The position numbers and the translations under genes are program-made. Shown one piece after another: positions 33,000 through 45,120 of a stretch of 64,000 nucleotides of DNA; position 1 is the stretch's first letter, and each line of letters starts with the position of its first letter. Below the pieces are notes generated by a model. The model saw only the letters and a list, made by a program, of their open reading frames with translations, was not told where the DNA came from and did not search any database. The DNA is from Vandiemenella viatica (taxonomy: Eukaryota; Arthropoda; Insecta; Orthoptera; Morabidae): contig JARYHS010008074.1 of assembly GCA_031002005.1 (NCBI GenBank), positions 183,792,494 to 183,856,493 on the forward strand, read 5' to 3'.

Positions 33000-35340
33000 A
33001 ATAAGTACCAGGGGGCGATGCAGTTTCAAACTCTGTGAAAATGCAAAAAATGTGGAAAGTTAGAGAAATTCAATTAGATATGACAATCGAAAGGAAATTA
33101 ACAGTGCTCAAAAAAGTCAGAAGAGATTCCTACCAGGAGAGCCGAACTGTTGGTGAGAGAACATCAAAGAGTCATCATTCTGGACATCAGTGATTTAGAG
33201 TTGGCAGCATGTAGGGAAATTAGGAAACAACTTTATTGCAGAACAACAGTAGACAAATGTAGGTGAAATAACAGTGGACAGATAACTTTGAAAAGCAAAG
33301 AATTTTACCTCACGCTTGCTAGCTTGGCATTTCAGAGGTGTTGGTTATGCCGAAGTGTCACCCTTTATAATCAGCTTTATTTCTCAATAATTCTCTGGTT
33401 TTCTCTCCTATTTTTGACAAAATAATTCCCCTTATGATTATCATCGATGGTGACATAATATAGTTATTTTCACCCCAATCACCATAATGAATTAAATAAA
33501 GGTTTAATTTCCTGGTTTGCTATTAAATGCTAAGATAAATTGCAGTGACTTGCTAACAATGTATGTGGCATAGTTTTTTCATTCCTACCATTTTGATGTA
33601 CTGGTAACACATTTCTCCTTGGGAAAGAGTAGATATGGAGGAAGCATTTGCTGGTATGCGTAAGATTTAAGGAGACGTTTATGGAAACATACGAAAAATC
33701 TTGCCTGGAATTTAGATGATGAGTATGGAGAGGATGTTAGAGAGAGTATTGAAAGATGTGAAAGAGTAGAAGTATACAGAATGAAGTACCTACAAGAGGA
33801 TAGAGGTATTGTGGAGGAGTTTGCAATTTATATATTTGAGGAGAGAAATCAGGATAGCAAAATGAAAGACACAATCAAGAAAATCAAGGCCATCTTACCA
33901 GAAAAGGTTATGTGAACTGAAGAGGAAAATAAAGACCTAGGTGGTAGAATTCAATTAACAGGTGACTATTACTATTCAACCAAGAAAATGATTAATGAAT
34001 TTATGAAGCAACACTATACAATGTGATGAAGATGCATGGTGAAGAAAGAACTATCAAAAGCCAAGAGGGAATGGGGGGATATTTGGAACGAGATGTGTAA
34101 TTATTTTGTGGGAAGAAACAGGGCAATTGGTCCATATTATTAAATGAGATTTTCACAAATAGCTTGTTGATATCGGGGGGTAACGCCCACAAGAAGGATT
34201 AGCAAGAACACTTACCACAATGCCAGTTCCTGACAACCACTAGACTGGAGGAGGAGAAACTGATATTAGTATCACTAGAGAAATTAAGGAACCAAGAGAA
34301 TATTTAGTAATAAATTGCTGACAATCAGAACTAAATTGTGCTCAAGAAAATATAATAAATGAATAAATTATATAAGTATTAAAGATGGAATTTTATGAGA
34401 AGTAGTTGCTGAAGAGGATAGATTTTTACAAGAAGAAACTACGAAAGGAGTCGAAAATTTGCTAGTAGCAATTCCTAAAACAGAGCTGTAAATTTTTACA
34501 GAAGCACAAGTGTACAAAGTTTCAAGAGAAAACAAGTTGGAAATTGTATGTGATATAACTGTGGGAGACGAAAAGTAGATGAATGAAACCGAGTATGGTG
34601 GGAGAGTGGTAACATTCTGGCTTCACATTTGGGGGGATGCGGGTTTGAATCCCTGTCTGGGTATCCAGTTTGGATTTTTTATGGTTTTCTCAAATCATTC
34701 TAGGCCAGAATGCTTCCTTCAAAAGCCCATGGCCGAATTCCTCCCTGTGCCGTGCTCCCAGTCCTTTCCTGCCTCTAATGACCTTTATGTCTACAAGGCA
34801 TAAAGCCATAAGCAAAAAAGAAGAATGAAATTGATGTTGAGACAGAAGATAATGAACACAACCTCGGGAAGATAATTTTTGAATCAGTGGACCAGAAAAT
34901 TTATAAGGAAATGGGGGAGAAACATGTGAAATTTAGAAAAGATTAAATTTTGAAGACAGTGGTTGAAGGATTGCACCAACAAGGAATAAATCAATAATGG
35001 TAGATCAAGTTGAAGTAGTAAGAGAGCTGTATGACATTAACAATACCTGCCAAGACAAGTACTGAGGCGGCAAGTAGGTATTAGTGAGCTGGGAGGGTTT
35101 GAAAACCCAGGCCTGAAATAGTATCAAGTCTGTGGCGGAAGGCAGCATAACAAATAGAGTTTAATCAACTGCAGGGAGCTATGAAGACATAAGGTCAATG
35201 CCTTTTGATGACTGAGGACATAAGGAGAGGAAAAGCTTAACAGATTCATGAAGAAAAGAAGTAGATTGACCAGAAGTTGTTAAAATGGAAGTGGAAGGTG
35301 AAGGACGTATCCTAGACTAACAAATATTGAACAAGCAACT
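33000..35340 (+). pseudogene. Purine-rich gag-like ruin, probably another LTR retrotransposon
   Basis: The plus strand has a purine-rich, coding-like texture with scattered stops. Near 33,670-33,915 one frame reads FKETFMETYEKSCLEF, then YGEDVRESIERCERVE and TIKKIKAILPEKV. The order and spacing recall a gypsy capsid domain. More broken coding (ATTKGVENLLVAIPKTEL-like) follows near 34,440, and a SINE is inserted at 34,575-34,830. No protease or RT motif was found. I am not sure of the family. Confidence 0.4.
34575..34830 (+). repeat. tRNA-derived SINE, family S1
   Basis: The most complete plus-strand S1 copy outside the inverted repeat. It has a tRNA-like head with A-box-like GAGAGTGGTAACATTCTGG and B-box-like GCGGGTTTGAATCCC. 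The body has 'gaattcctccctgtgcc' and 'tttcctgcctctaatgacct'. The A-rich tail is 'gcaaaaaagaagaatgaaa'. Confidence 0.8.
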
Positions 35341-35399
35341 ATAGCTATCTCCCCAAGTATAGTGAGAGACACCCTGAATTTTTATATTTATCCTACTAG

Positions 35400-36470
35400 A
35401 AAGAGCAATTCAACCAACCTCCTGCACTTGTCGCTTACCTTTTATGGCTACTGTCACTTGCCTCCTCACTACATTGAGAAACCCTTAATATTTTCCTGCT
35501 GAGAAGAACACACAAATTGATATTCTTTCTGCTACAGCTGTTCCATTCAGCCACAAGGTGTCATGTGAAACAACAGCAGAAGAGTAAAGTATTGTGTGTG
35601 TGAAGTAAGTATTTACTGATACTAATAACAGGTGCACGAGGTCGTTAAGTGGCGGCTTCAGTAACAAAATTCTTGCCCAAGGATTCATGCTAAATATCAG
35701 GCATTTCTTTCCTTCCCCACCCCCCCCTAGTCATTGTCTTTGAATGGACTAGTACAAGTGAATTGAGTGTTCGCTCCTGTTGTGAGCGGACACTAGTATA
35801 AAGAGTTCTCTTGTCTCTCCTATTCACTTTTTTCATAATCATGCTGAATCTATATGTTTGATATGAACTACTTGCCATCCAGTATCTTTCCATTTATGTG
35901 TATGTAAATGTGCTTTTGTGGAAGGAATGTTTTTTGGCTATTTCTCCACTTTATGTTTTATTTATTTTTCAGAAAAAAATTTATCAACTTACATTTTCGT
36001 TAGGGAGGAAGTTTAACACATCAAACAAGTTTGGGGCTGTCTTACATGATTATGAATTCTGTTAAATGATGATTAGCAATACAAAGAGTTTATTTGAGAA
36101 AGTAGTTGTAATAAAATGGTGGAAGGGTGCAGATGGTTTTTGAAGTGTGCTGAGCATGTATATTGTTGCTGAGTGAAAATTAGTTAGATTACAAGGTAGA
36201 TTGGTTATGAGTGACTGGGTATTGCTCGTGATCTGGTTAACAGGACATTATGAGTGGAGTCATCTGTTAATTACTGTGTCAACTGTGGTTTAAAAAGAAT
36301 TAATAAGAAATGTGTAAAACTGAGTTGGCACAAACTTTCAATACAATCTATTTTGACCAGTGTGTAATTAATATTAATTTTCCAATTAAGAATCTGCAGT
36401 TCTTCAGATTATGATGTTTCAATTGCTAGTTCTAAATCTGTTTGCAAACCAGTGTGTGTGTAGTAGTAGT
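35400..36470. other. Non-coding stretch
   Basis: No recognised genes. A C run lies near 35,719. Nothing supports a feature. Confidence 0.45.
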
Positions 36471-36639
36471 ATTGGTATTTTATTTGTCCTCTAAATCATA
36501 TACATATACTTTATATATAATGATATGAGACACATCAATTATAAAATATGTTTTACATTAAATTATTTACATTTACATTACATTATTTTCATTAAATTAA
36601 TTAATACAATTCAAATATTCTTCTACAGAGTAAAAGGAG

Positions 36640-37236
36640 TGGTATTGAAGGTATGACATCAACAATTTCTAAAAAAGTTCCCTTTCTGATTTTACTTTTA
36701 CATTATGTGGTAATTTATTAAAAAGCTTAATCCATATGTGAAATGTTCCATTTTGATACATTTTTGTTTTTGTATGCATAATATGCAAATCTGATTGTTT
36801 CCTTGTGAAATGATCATGTACCTCATTATTTGTTTTAAGAGCTGAATCTTTACCTATGACATTATTTCTAAAAGATGGTTTCAAAGATGTAAATTGTTGG
36901 TAGTGGAAGAATATTCATATATTTAAATAATGGTCTACAATATTCCCATGATTTGTGATTTGTCATTATTCTTATTGCTCTCTTCTGAATTTTGAAAGTA
37001 CTTAGTGCATCTGATGGTAAACCCCAGAATATAATTCCATACTTTATTTGTGGGTGAAAATGGGCAAAGTTAGCATTTTTCAAAGTTTGTTTACTAGTGA
37101 TTAATTTTAAGATACGTAATGCATAACAGATTTGATTTAATTTAGAGTTCAAATATTGAATATGTCTGTTCCATTTAAGATCAGATTGAATCCATAAACC
37201 TAGTAATTTTGAATCTAATTTATTTGCTAAAGTCTG
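36640..37236 (-). pseudogene. LINE C-terminal region beyond the RT, broken
   Basis: The minus strand encodes LNQICYALRILKLITSKQTL, then HPQIKYGIIFWGLPSD, IQKRAIRIMTNHKSWEYCRP and the typical tail FHIWIKLFNKLPHNVK. This is the conserved thumb/C-terminal part of jockey/CR1-type LINE polyproteins. A frameshift lies near 36,880. It is continuous with the RT once the solo LTR is removed. Confidence 0.85.
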
Positions 37237-37240
37237 AGTG

Positions 37241-38638
37241 TGTAAGCACCTTAGAATTTTGGCAAATTCTAGTTTCCCCAGCAGTAAAATGTTCTATAGA
37301 TCGATTGTAAAGTTGCTTAGAAATTTCGAGAAGAGTAATTGTCAACTTGAAGTAATTTTCCCGTAATCTTTCCCACAGAGAGGATTCACCATAAAAATCA
37401 TTTTAAAGTGTATTTATCATATCAGCAAATGGTTATTTTAAGAGAAATCCGGGTAAGTAAAAAATCATAAAAGTTAAAATCCAAGATTTGAAATATCTTT
37501 AAATCGAGTAAAGCTACAACTGATCTTTTATCACCAGCTATAGTCAGCATTGTTCCCAATATTCTGGTAGTAAAATTAACTAATTTGGCAAAGTTTAATT
37601 AGCAGTTTTAATTAAGAGAAAAAATGAACTTTTTAACTAAAAGGAATATTAATTTGAAATTTATATTAGTAAATAGCCCAAATTAAGACGATTACGAAAA
37701 TATAATGGTTTTGGTGAAAAGTTTAGGTATTTGTCTGGTAATTAAGTTTTTGAAAAATAGATTGTTGCGGATTGTTGTTGAGGCACGTAAAAATTCCCCT
37801 AAGTTGGTCATGTGATGACTTTAGTTTTAAGACTATAGAAACCCTTTGGAATAATAAATTAAATTAAAACAGGTAGAACATGACAATAGAAAGTCCCTGT
37901 AAAAAGTTCAAGTTAAACTATTTTGTACTTTGGAGATATTAATTAAAGAAAGATTTGCCAAGGTCATAGGCTCTGAGGAGCCTATAAAAGATCGTGCAGT
38001 AAGTTCACATTGTCTCACTCGTTCGCCGGAAAGTAATCACGCAACTCTGCGCATGATTTTCTCAGTGATGTCCAAAGTAGTAACTTCATAATATGTAGTC
38101 TTTTCTTTCTTTCGATTTCGTCTTGCCTTTATCCTGGGAATGCTATGTGAAGTAATACGCGATAGTTTGTGTCAGAGCAGGAAGGAGGCGGTTGAAATTT
38201 GGCACATTTTGGTGGTCATGTTGAGACATTGCTGTGTAATCTGCGAGCATAATGTCTGTTAAGCACTTTTAAATTTTCAATAGGGGTTCGGTTTGGTAAT
38301 AATTTCTCTCCACAATCTGCAATATTCTGGAAACGAGTGTTCGATTTGCCTAGTCAACTGTTTAATGCAAATTTTAGTAAATGTGACTCTGAAAATAAAT
38401 TTGAAGATCTTCTTGAAGTGAACTGTTGTGATTTGGTAGTTAGCTGAGAACCTTTTCTAAGTTTGTGGTCTAAAAAAATTTAGTGGCGACCTCTAAGCAT
38501 TTCAGCTGATATCCAGAAAGGCTACATGGTCAAGTTAAAATTATTTTGTAAAATTTCCACAGAACTTTGAATCCTCGTGAACTGTTGGTTAAGGCACTAA
38601 AGTGATACTACAGCCCCAGTATCAGCTTTGTCCTTACA
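37241..38638 (+). mobile_element. Solo LTR, copy 2 of the TGTAAG family
   Basis: 1,398 bp from TGTAAGCACC to TTTGTCCTTACA, flanked by AGTG at 37,237-37,240 and 38,639-38,642. A TATA-like site (CCTATAAAAG) near 37,980 gives plus orientation. It shares blocks with copies 1, 3 and 4, but the middle (about 37,790-38,200) is a variant shared partly with copy 3. It splits the minus-strand LINE. Confidence 0.9.
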
Positions 38639-38642
38639 AGTG

Positions 38643-39680
38643 TTCAAAATAATATTTGGGTTGGCAGGGTTCCTGCTTTGAGCAATATGGAAATTTGCTG
38701 CAATGGTTTTTTTCACAATTTATTATTAAATGATTGTTTTTGGACCATTCAGATAGCTGTTTAGTGGTTTTATTAATACTTTGGTGAAGAACTTGTTCGG
38801 TTTCACTTTTCATTATAAGTGTTGTGTCATCTGCAAAGAGAATATTATCATGTGACTCAACATTTTCATTAATGTCATTGATATACAAAAGAAACAGGAG
38901 GTGTCCAAGAACTGAACCCTGTGGAATACCGTGTTTAATACTTCTAATATCTGATACATGCTCTCTGATTATTTCACTTTCTGTGTCCTTACATTTTAAG
39001 GTGAAAACCTGTTTCCTTCCATCAAGGTATGACTTGAACCATTTGTATGCTATACCCCTGATACCATAATGATAAAGCTTAGATAAGAGGATTTTATGAT
39101 CTACCACATTAAAAGCTTTAGACAAATCAAGAAATGTTCCCGTTACCAATTATTTTTAATATACTGTTAATGCAAGCATAAATAGCTGTCTGTGTTGATT
39201 TCCCTGATCTAAATCCATGTTGTGAATCAGATAATATATTATTTTTGTAAATGAAGCTTATCAACTTTTTATACATAATTTTCTCTAGTATTTTTGAGAT
39301 AGCAGATGGGATGGTAATAGGCCGATAGTTATCTAGTTTATCTGTTTCACCCTTCTTATGTATCGGAATAACTTTTGCTATCTTTAGTATTTCTAGGAAA
39401 GTACCAGATTGTAATGAACTATTACATAAATGTGTTAGTGGTCGAATTATGTATCTAGCACATTTCTTTAGGATTGTATCAGGAATTCCATCAATTTCTG
39501 CACAGAATTTATTCTTTAGTTCTTTTAAGGCAATGGCAATTTCTTCCTCTTGAACATCATCAATAAAAAGTGATCCACCACATGTTCTTATCTTATTATC
39601 CCCTATTTTTAATTATATTTAAATTTTTTAAATATTCCTTCAGGAATACCAGTAAAATAATCATGTGTGTGTTCGAAAAT
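38643..39680 (-). pseudogene. LINE reverse transcriptase, broken
   Basis: From the right, the minus strand encodes EIAIALKELKNKFCAEIDGI (pre-RT), GETDKLDNYRPITIPS, SDSQHGFRSGKSTQTAIY, then TFLDLSKAFNVVDHKIL. It continues with HGIPQGSVLGHLLFLLYIND and the catalytic ILFADDTTLI with FADD intact. Block order matches LINE RT of the jockey/CR1 group. At least one frame change lies near 39,150. A frame of 171 residues stays open from 39,149 to the LTR edge, so the copy is less decayed than the gypsy elements. Confidence 0.9.
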
Positions 39681-39720
39681 AAATGGGCTTGTGAACAGAG
39701 TTACTAATTCAGAACCTGTG

Positions 39721-39834
39721 TGATTTTTTTTTTTTTTATATATATATAATTTTGGAGAAATCTCATATATTCATGCTGCCAGTAGCTGACTTGACCTGGC
39801 GACCACAGCATTATCAAACATCTTGATTTCACAA
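39721..39834. repeat. T-rich and (TA)n tract at the LINE 5' edge
   Basis: A long T run and TATATATATA at about 39,725-39,748 mark the end of recognisable LINE sequence. Confidence 0.6.
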
Positions 39835-40475
39835 AAGTAATTATTAATAAGGACAGGTCTTCAATCAAATAATTAACAAACTATATCAATAATTATCAAC
39901 ATACATGTTTGCTGATTGACAAGACTGTGTTTTATAACTGCTTCTTCACAACCTTTTTCCCAACAATATGGGCCAGCTTACTTTGATATGTTATTCTCAA
40001 ATTTGAAGCTTTGGTTTTACGGGCACAAGCCCTTAATAACACCAAGCTTACAGGTACTAATGGAGGAAGTGAAATGTTGTTATCTGTTTGTGAAATATGT
40101 TATGTGTGTGATAAGTATATTTTCTGTTTGTGAAATATGTTATGTGTGTGATAAGTACATTTTCTGTTTGTGAAATGTTTAGTTCATGAGGCAGGTATTT
40201 GGGACCATTCCGGAACTGTTCTTGATAGCTGCAAAAACCACCTAAAACTGCTGTTAGTATGGCTGGTACATGGAGGCTTGCACTCTTGCCCAACTCCATT
40301 GTTCCTCTCCAATTCAGAGTGTGGTGCCTCAGGGCACAGAGGCCCACTGGTGGGTACTGTGTTGTATAACAAATACAAGTTTGTTAAATAGTTTCAGTGA
40401 CAAGAACTATAGTGATAATTAAATAGTTCACTAATTAATAACCATCATTTTAATTAATTTCCATCTTACATCATC
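39835..40475 (+). repeat. Dispersed AT-rich repeat, copy B with an internal insertion
   Basis: Its left part ('ggacaggtcttcaatcaaat ... acatgtttgctgattgacaa') and right part ('gataattaaatagttcacta ... ccatcattttaattaatt') match copy A at 32,740-32,975. About 430 bp of unrelated sequence, including a 40-bp tandem repeat, sits between them. Confidence 0.6.
40082..40180. repeat. 40-bp tandem repeat, about 2.4 copies
   Basis: The unit 'ctgtttgtgaaatatgttat ... gataagtatatttt' begins at 40,084, 40,124 and 40,164. The copies are nearly identical, so the duplication is recent. Confidence 0.92.
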
Positions 40476-41121
40476 TTAGGAATTTACACCATTGTATTAA
40501 TTCTTAAGAATGCTTGACATTTGATTTATCATTGCTATTCAGTACTACTGCTTTATGTCTGTAGTGTGACTTACGGAATTCAGGGTTCAATTCGTCCCGA
40601 CAGGAGTCAACATGTAATGTTATTTGGAACAATATATGTTGAGGTTTTACGAACTTAAAATTTTTTGGTTAAAAGCTTATCAACTGAATGTTACATCCCA
40701 CTAGCATAATTAACATTCTTAACTGTGAGGTAAGCTGATTATGCTTTACTTTGATTGCAGAAATAGTTTAACAATAGACCTCTGACAGCTCACCGAACAT
40801 TCCCTCCGTACAATACATGACAAAATTTTTGTAGCTTTCTCTTAGCAGTATTTTGAATAACTTTACTGGCTACTGGCAAAGTGACATGGTAATAATTACG
40901 GAGAAAATTCTAAAACCATACAAAAGAACAACTACATTTTTCAAAACAAGTTACTACTGTTAAAAACAATTAAAGCTTACTTAATATTGTGGGAGGAGGA
41001 GGGGAATGGAAATATAAAGAATATAAATAATTTTGACATTGTTGTAGGAAAAATTTTCAATTTGTTAAAAATACCTAAATATGGCAATTGGCACAATTTA
41101 ACATATTAATCTCCTTTTATG
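40476..41121. other. AT-rich non-coding stretch
   Basis: Nothing recognisable apart from a weak B-box-like GGGTTCAATTCG near 40,583 that was not supported by an A box. Confidence 0.45.
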
Positions 41122-41125
41122 TCAG

Positions 41126-42842
41126 TGTAAGGACATAAGCTGATACCGGGGTTGGAGTATAGGCTTAGTACCTTATCTAAAAGTTGACTTTGAAGAAAAA
41201 TATTCTGACCTGACTTTAATAATTTTGATGACCATGTTGCCTGCTTAGAAACTCAACTGAAATGCTACACGGCCACCACAAAGCTTTATAACCCGAAGCT
41301 GAGGAAAGGTATTACTATGAAATCACAAAAGTTCACTTGAAGAAAAAAATTGAAGTTTATTTCCGAAGTCCCACTTTCCAAATATTGCATTAAACAGTTG
41401 AGTAGGCAATCGAACAAACATTTCAAGAAAAATTGCAGATTGTGAAGTGAATCAAACTGACTGAAAAAAACCCTTTAATAATTTCAAAAGTTCCTGTTAG
41501 TTGTTAACCAGACACACTGTTCAAAATAAATTATCATGGCCGATCCACATTGCGAGCCTAAAACCGCCAACTTCCTGTCACAACCGACACACGCCATGAC
41601 AAACTTGCGCGGATTTACCTCAAATAGCGTTCCCAGAGTAAAGACAGATGAAATCGAAAGAAAGGCATCCCCCACCTCGAGGTTCCCGCTTATATAGGCG
41701 CCAGCTCCACACCCCATGTATACAGACGCTTAACCAAAAGGTATAAATAATCAGGATTATAAAAAGTGTTCAAACTTCAAGATGTGTAAAGGATGGTTAG
41801 TGGGAATTTTTGAATGATTAGTTTTAATTTTTGCTTAATTCGTGTAGTGATAAAGAATCTCTGAAAACAATTTGGGGATTTACCTAAATATTTGAATTTA
41901 CTCAATTTTTTAGAAATACCGCTAAAATGCTAATTACCTGAATAAAATTAATGCCAAAGTGTTCTCCAAAAATTCTTGAGTTTAATGGTGAAATTTTTTT
42001 TGAAAATCGGTGGCAAGATGGCCAAGATATTGATTTCACAAAAATAGGTTTTAAAGCTGTTTAGAAGTTACTTGGTTTCTTGTTAATAATTATTCTACTG
42101 TAGTTTATATCAAAAAAGTAAAATTATCGGGAGTTTCTTTGAATTTAATTACATATTTTAAAAGTTATTTTATCTATGGAAATGGTTTGGTTCACTCACA
42201 AATAATTCCTAAGTGAAACCACGTGTGTTTAGTGACGAAATAATTTTAGAAATGTGTATAAAATCTGTTCTACTGCATGAAATGTTCTGAAATTTAAATA
42301 TGTTAAACTAGATTTTTAGTTCTGTCAGAAATTCTACTTTTTGGTTCAAGGAATTATAGGAAACATATGATAAAAAATGTTCGAAGTGAACGTGTATCTA
42401 TCGAAGTGTTTAAAAATTTATTTCCGCTATTTTTCACGGTTAGAAACTATGGAATCTTAGTGAATTTAGCTTTATTTTGAATTATTATTATTTTAAAATT
42501 ACTTTACTTCCTTTAAAAGTTTTCAGAAATGGTGAAATGCTCACGTAACAAAAATCTGTTGTTTACAAGTTTGATGATAATGGATTATCCTATTCCAGGT
42601 TAGTTAGAAGTTTCTTTATTATTAAAAAAATGTTTATTTAGCCCTTTTATTAAATGTTGTGGGTCTTTTCTGCTTTTAAATTGGTTTATTTTAATGAATT
42701 AGGTTGTGGTATCAGCTTCTATTGAAACGTTCCTATCATAACCTGTACTTGCAATGAAACCTTATTTCTAATGAAAGCTTACTCTCTCCCCTATACTTTA
42801 AGCTATGAAACTAGAATTTACCAAAATTCTAAGGAGCTTACA
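41126..42842 (-). mobile_element. Solo LTR, copy 3 of the TGTAAG family
   Basis: 1,717 bp. On the minus strand it reads TGTAAGCTCCTTAG...ATGTCCTTACA, flanked by TCAG at 41,122-41,125 and 42,843-42,846. The minus-strand TATA-like site is CCTATATAAGC near 41,695. It is the longest copy; the extra length lies in the U3 part. It shares the terminal hairpin, the region around the TATA and the 3' end with the other copies. Confidence 0.9.
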
Positions 42843-43524
42843 TCAGGTATCAAAATCTTTTAGCACACTTTTGAAGTCTGATTCCCTAAACACTTGGGAG
42901 AGATTATATTAGTCTGTTCCAACCAAATGTCAACCTCACCTTCACACAGAGGCAGCCCTAGCAAGTTGTTCAGGTGGTGCGAAATCTCATTGTGGCACCT
43001 CAAATTTGCAATCGCTTATTCGTGATTAAGGTGACCATACAAACAGGCTGAAGATAACAAACTGTTTTTACACCCTATTAAAATTATAAATGTAAAAATT
43101 TCATTTCTTACATATTTGCTACTGTTTCACGTCAAAACGGCTGGATAGCTTAAGGTAAAATTTGGAACAATGTATTGGCTAACTACTTTTATCCACATCA
43201 AAAAAGTAGTTTCCGTGGGATTCAAATACATAAATGAATGCGTTATGAATTCCAATTGAGCAAAGTTTGAATTCAGAAAAGTCTTTATTTATTAACAATA
43301 ACTCAAACTTCAGAAAGATTAATATAGGATAGCAATGGAATGAATGAGAAACAACAACAGTAAAAAAATAACACTATATCTTTGAAAAGGTTTATTTTCG
43401 CTACTATGACGTACACAATGCTCACATCACGTAAACTTCGAATTTACATAGTTTTTAATAAAAAAATTTAAAACAAATAAATGAGGAAATAAAATAACTA
43501 AAAGGCCTAGATTTCCAACTTCCT

Positions 43525-43705
43525 CATTTTTGCCCTTTGGAAATATTATTTTCTATAGATAATATTGCAAGATCTGAAAGTATATCTTGACTCGGAGTTT
43601 ACCGTAAATGGGTTTTGATAAGTTTTGATTTACTGAAATTTCGTTCTCCTTTAGCGACAGTTGCATGTAGGGTCAGCAAAATTCTACGTACAATTCGGAA
43701 ACATA
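43525..43705 (-). pseudogene. hAT transposase C-terminal dimerisation domain, degenerate
   Basis: The minus strand encodes RIVRRILLTLHATVAKGERN followed by FSKSKLIKTHLR, a stop, then SDLAILSIENNISKG. This is the conserved C-terminal hAT dimerisation block (tlpvTvAsaERSFSxLkxIKtyLR...LsxLaxlsIE). Upstream coding towards 46,300 is too decayed to define a start. The family resembles ZMYM-type hAT transposases, but this is not certain. Confidence 0.78.
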
Positions 43706-44854
43706 TCCTGCCAACGATTTTCTTTCATAAATTGATCTTTTATCGGCTCCACTGATTCAAGCCTCATCAACAATAGTTTCAGTTAGAAAGTTCCTCAGCC
43801 AATTTACAACGCGATATGTCAAATTTTTCTCCATTAGTTAAACCCATTTCTAAATCTACACAGGATTATTACAATTCTGGAAATGTTTTGATAATGTGTA
43901 AGAACAACACTATATAATTAAATAGAGATAGTTGTGAACATTGAGTGACTAATGCGTTCTCAATTGTACGGATTACATGCTAAAACACGTTCATTGTAAA
44001 CAATTCTTTGGGATCTCATCTCATCTATGGCCTTGTACTAAAAAAATCTCATTTTTTCTTTGGTATCTGACTGGCTTAATAAATGGATATGTCCCGGTCT
44101 GAGAACAAATTTCTCTAGTTGTTATGAGAGCAGACGAATAACCTCAGTACACTCTCTCAAATTCTGAACCATTTCCCAGCAATCGTGGAACCTTTCATGA
44201 CTCCACTTTCATCCTCGATAACCTTGCTTACAATATTTACTTCAAACAATGCAAGTCACCATTGTAACTATGAACTCAAATTGCTGCATGATCTGGCTCA
44301 GGGACAAGGCCTCTGTTGCAAGTGAAAAATTCATATCCAGAAGGCCATCACGAACTGAAGAGTAGTGATAACGAACTGCAGCGAAGCTATTCTCCGAACG
44401 AGTTTTGCAAATTTTTTGGCGATAGTCTTAAGTTCCTGACTACCACTTCCCATCTCTTTGTTCATCAATAGAATGAAAAAATATTCTTTTAAGAACTCCG
44501 GACAAGGAAACCGACCTAATTGATGTTTTGGCGGCACCTGATGTTACCAAATTTAATGACAGTTACATGAATTAAAATATGCTTGGGAAAATATTGGTTC
44601 AAAATTCTGCTTTGGACACATTTGTTTCCTCTTGTCATATTGTATCCACTGTCATACCTTTGACCTCAACAGTCATTCTTTTGCAAAGTATCATTAATAT
44701 ACAGGCCAATGAGTCCAGCTCCCACGTTCGAAGAGTTACTTACCGGCTTGTAAGCAGTGAAACACTCATGCACTTTGACTTCATCTTCATTAGTGTCAAC
44801 AAAGCAGTGTTAATGATATAATAATAGTAATTCCGTGTGGTCGTAATGAAAGGG

Positions 44855-45120
44855 TTTCTATTGGCTGCGCATTCCTCCCGTGTCACAGCCGCCTTAACCT
44901 AACCAGGCAATCCTGCCGGGTACAGGGGACCTACAGTTTAGGGTGGAATCCGAACCACAGAAGTTTTCTGGTGTAATTCACATTACATAGCAGGCTGTGA
45001 CAGAGGTGATGGTCAGGTTAGCTGCCCTTAAAAATCCCCGTCGAGACAGGGATTTGAGCCACTAACCTTTACATCTCCAGTCAGATGCTTTAATCAATGA
45101 GCCACTATACCGCTCATGCT
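44855..45120 (-). repeat. tRNA-derived SINE, family S2
   Basis: The minus-strand head reads GTGGCTCATTGATTAAAGC (A-box-like), then GGTTAGTGGCTCAAATCC (B-box-like), then a body distinct from family S1 ('ccgtgtcacagccgcc' on the plus strand). It is inserted in the hAT element. Confidence 0.7.

Larger units (their letters stand above)
36480..39720 (-). mobile_element. LINE (jockey/CR1-type), 5'-truncated and split by a solo LTR
   Basis: The minus strand carries RT (39,680-38,643) and, on the other side of the LTR at 37,241-38,638, the C-terminal region (37,236-36,640). No endonuclease is present, so it is 5'-truncated as LINE copies often are. The 3' part is AT-rich (36,480-36,640) with no clear poly-A. 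Removing the LTR and one AGTG restores sequence continuity. Confidence 0.88.

Noticed and set aside
38643..39680. Considered whether this RT belongs to the neighbouring solo LTR
   Set aside because: It is a LINE-type RT (FADD, GIPQGSVLG) and continues on the far side of the LTR; LTR elements use a different RT type.
40575..40620. Another SINE head or tRNA (GGGTTCAATTCG)
   Set aside because: Only a B-box-like match; no A box or SINE body was found nearby.
44885..45120. tRNA gene
   Set aside because: A and B boxes are tRNA-like, but the acceptor stem does not close and a SINE body follows; called as a SINE.
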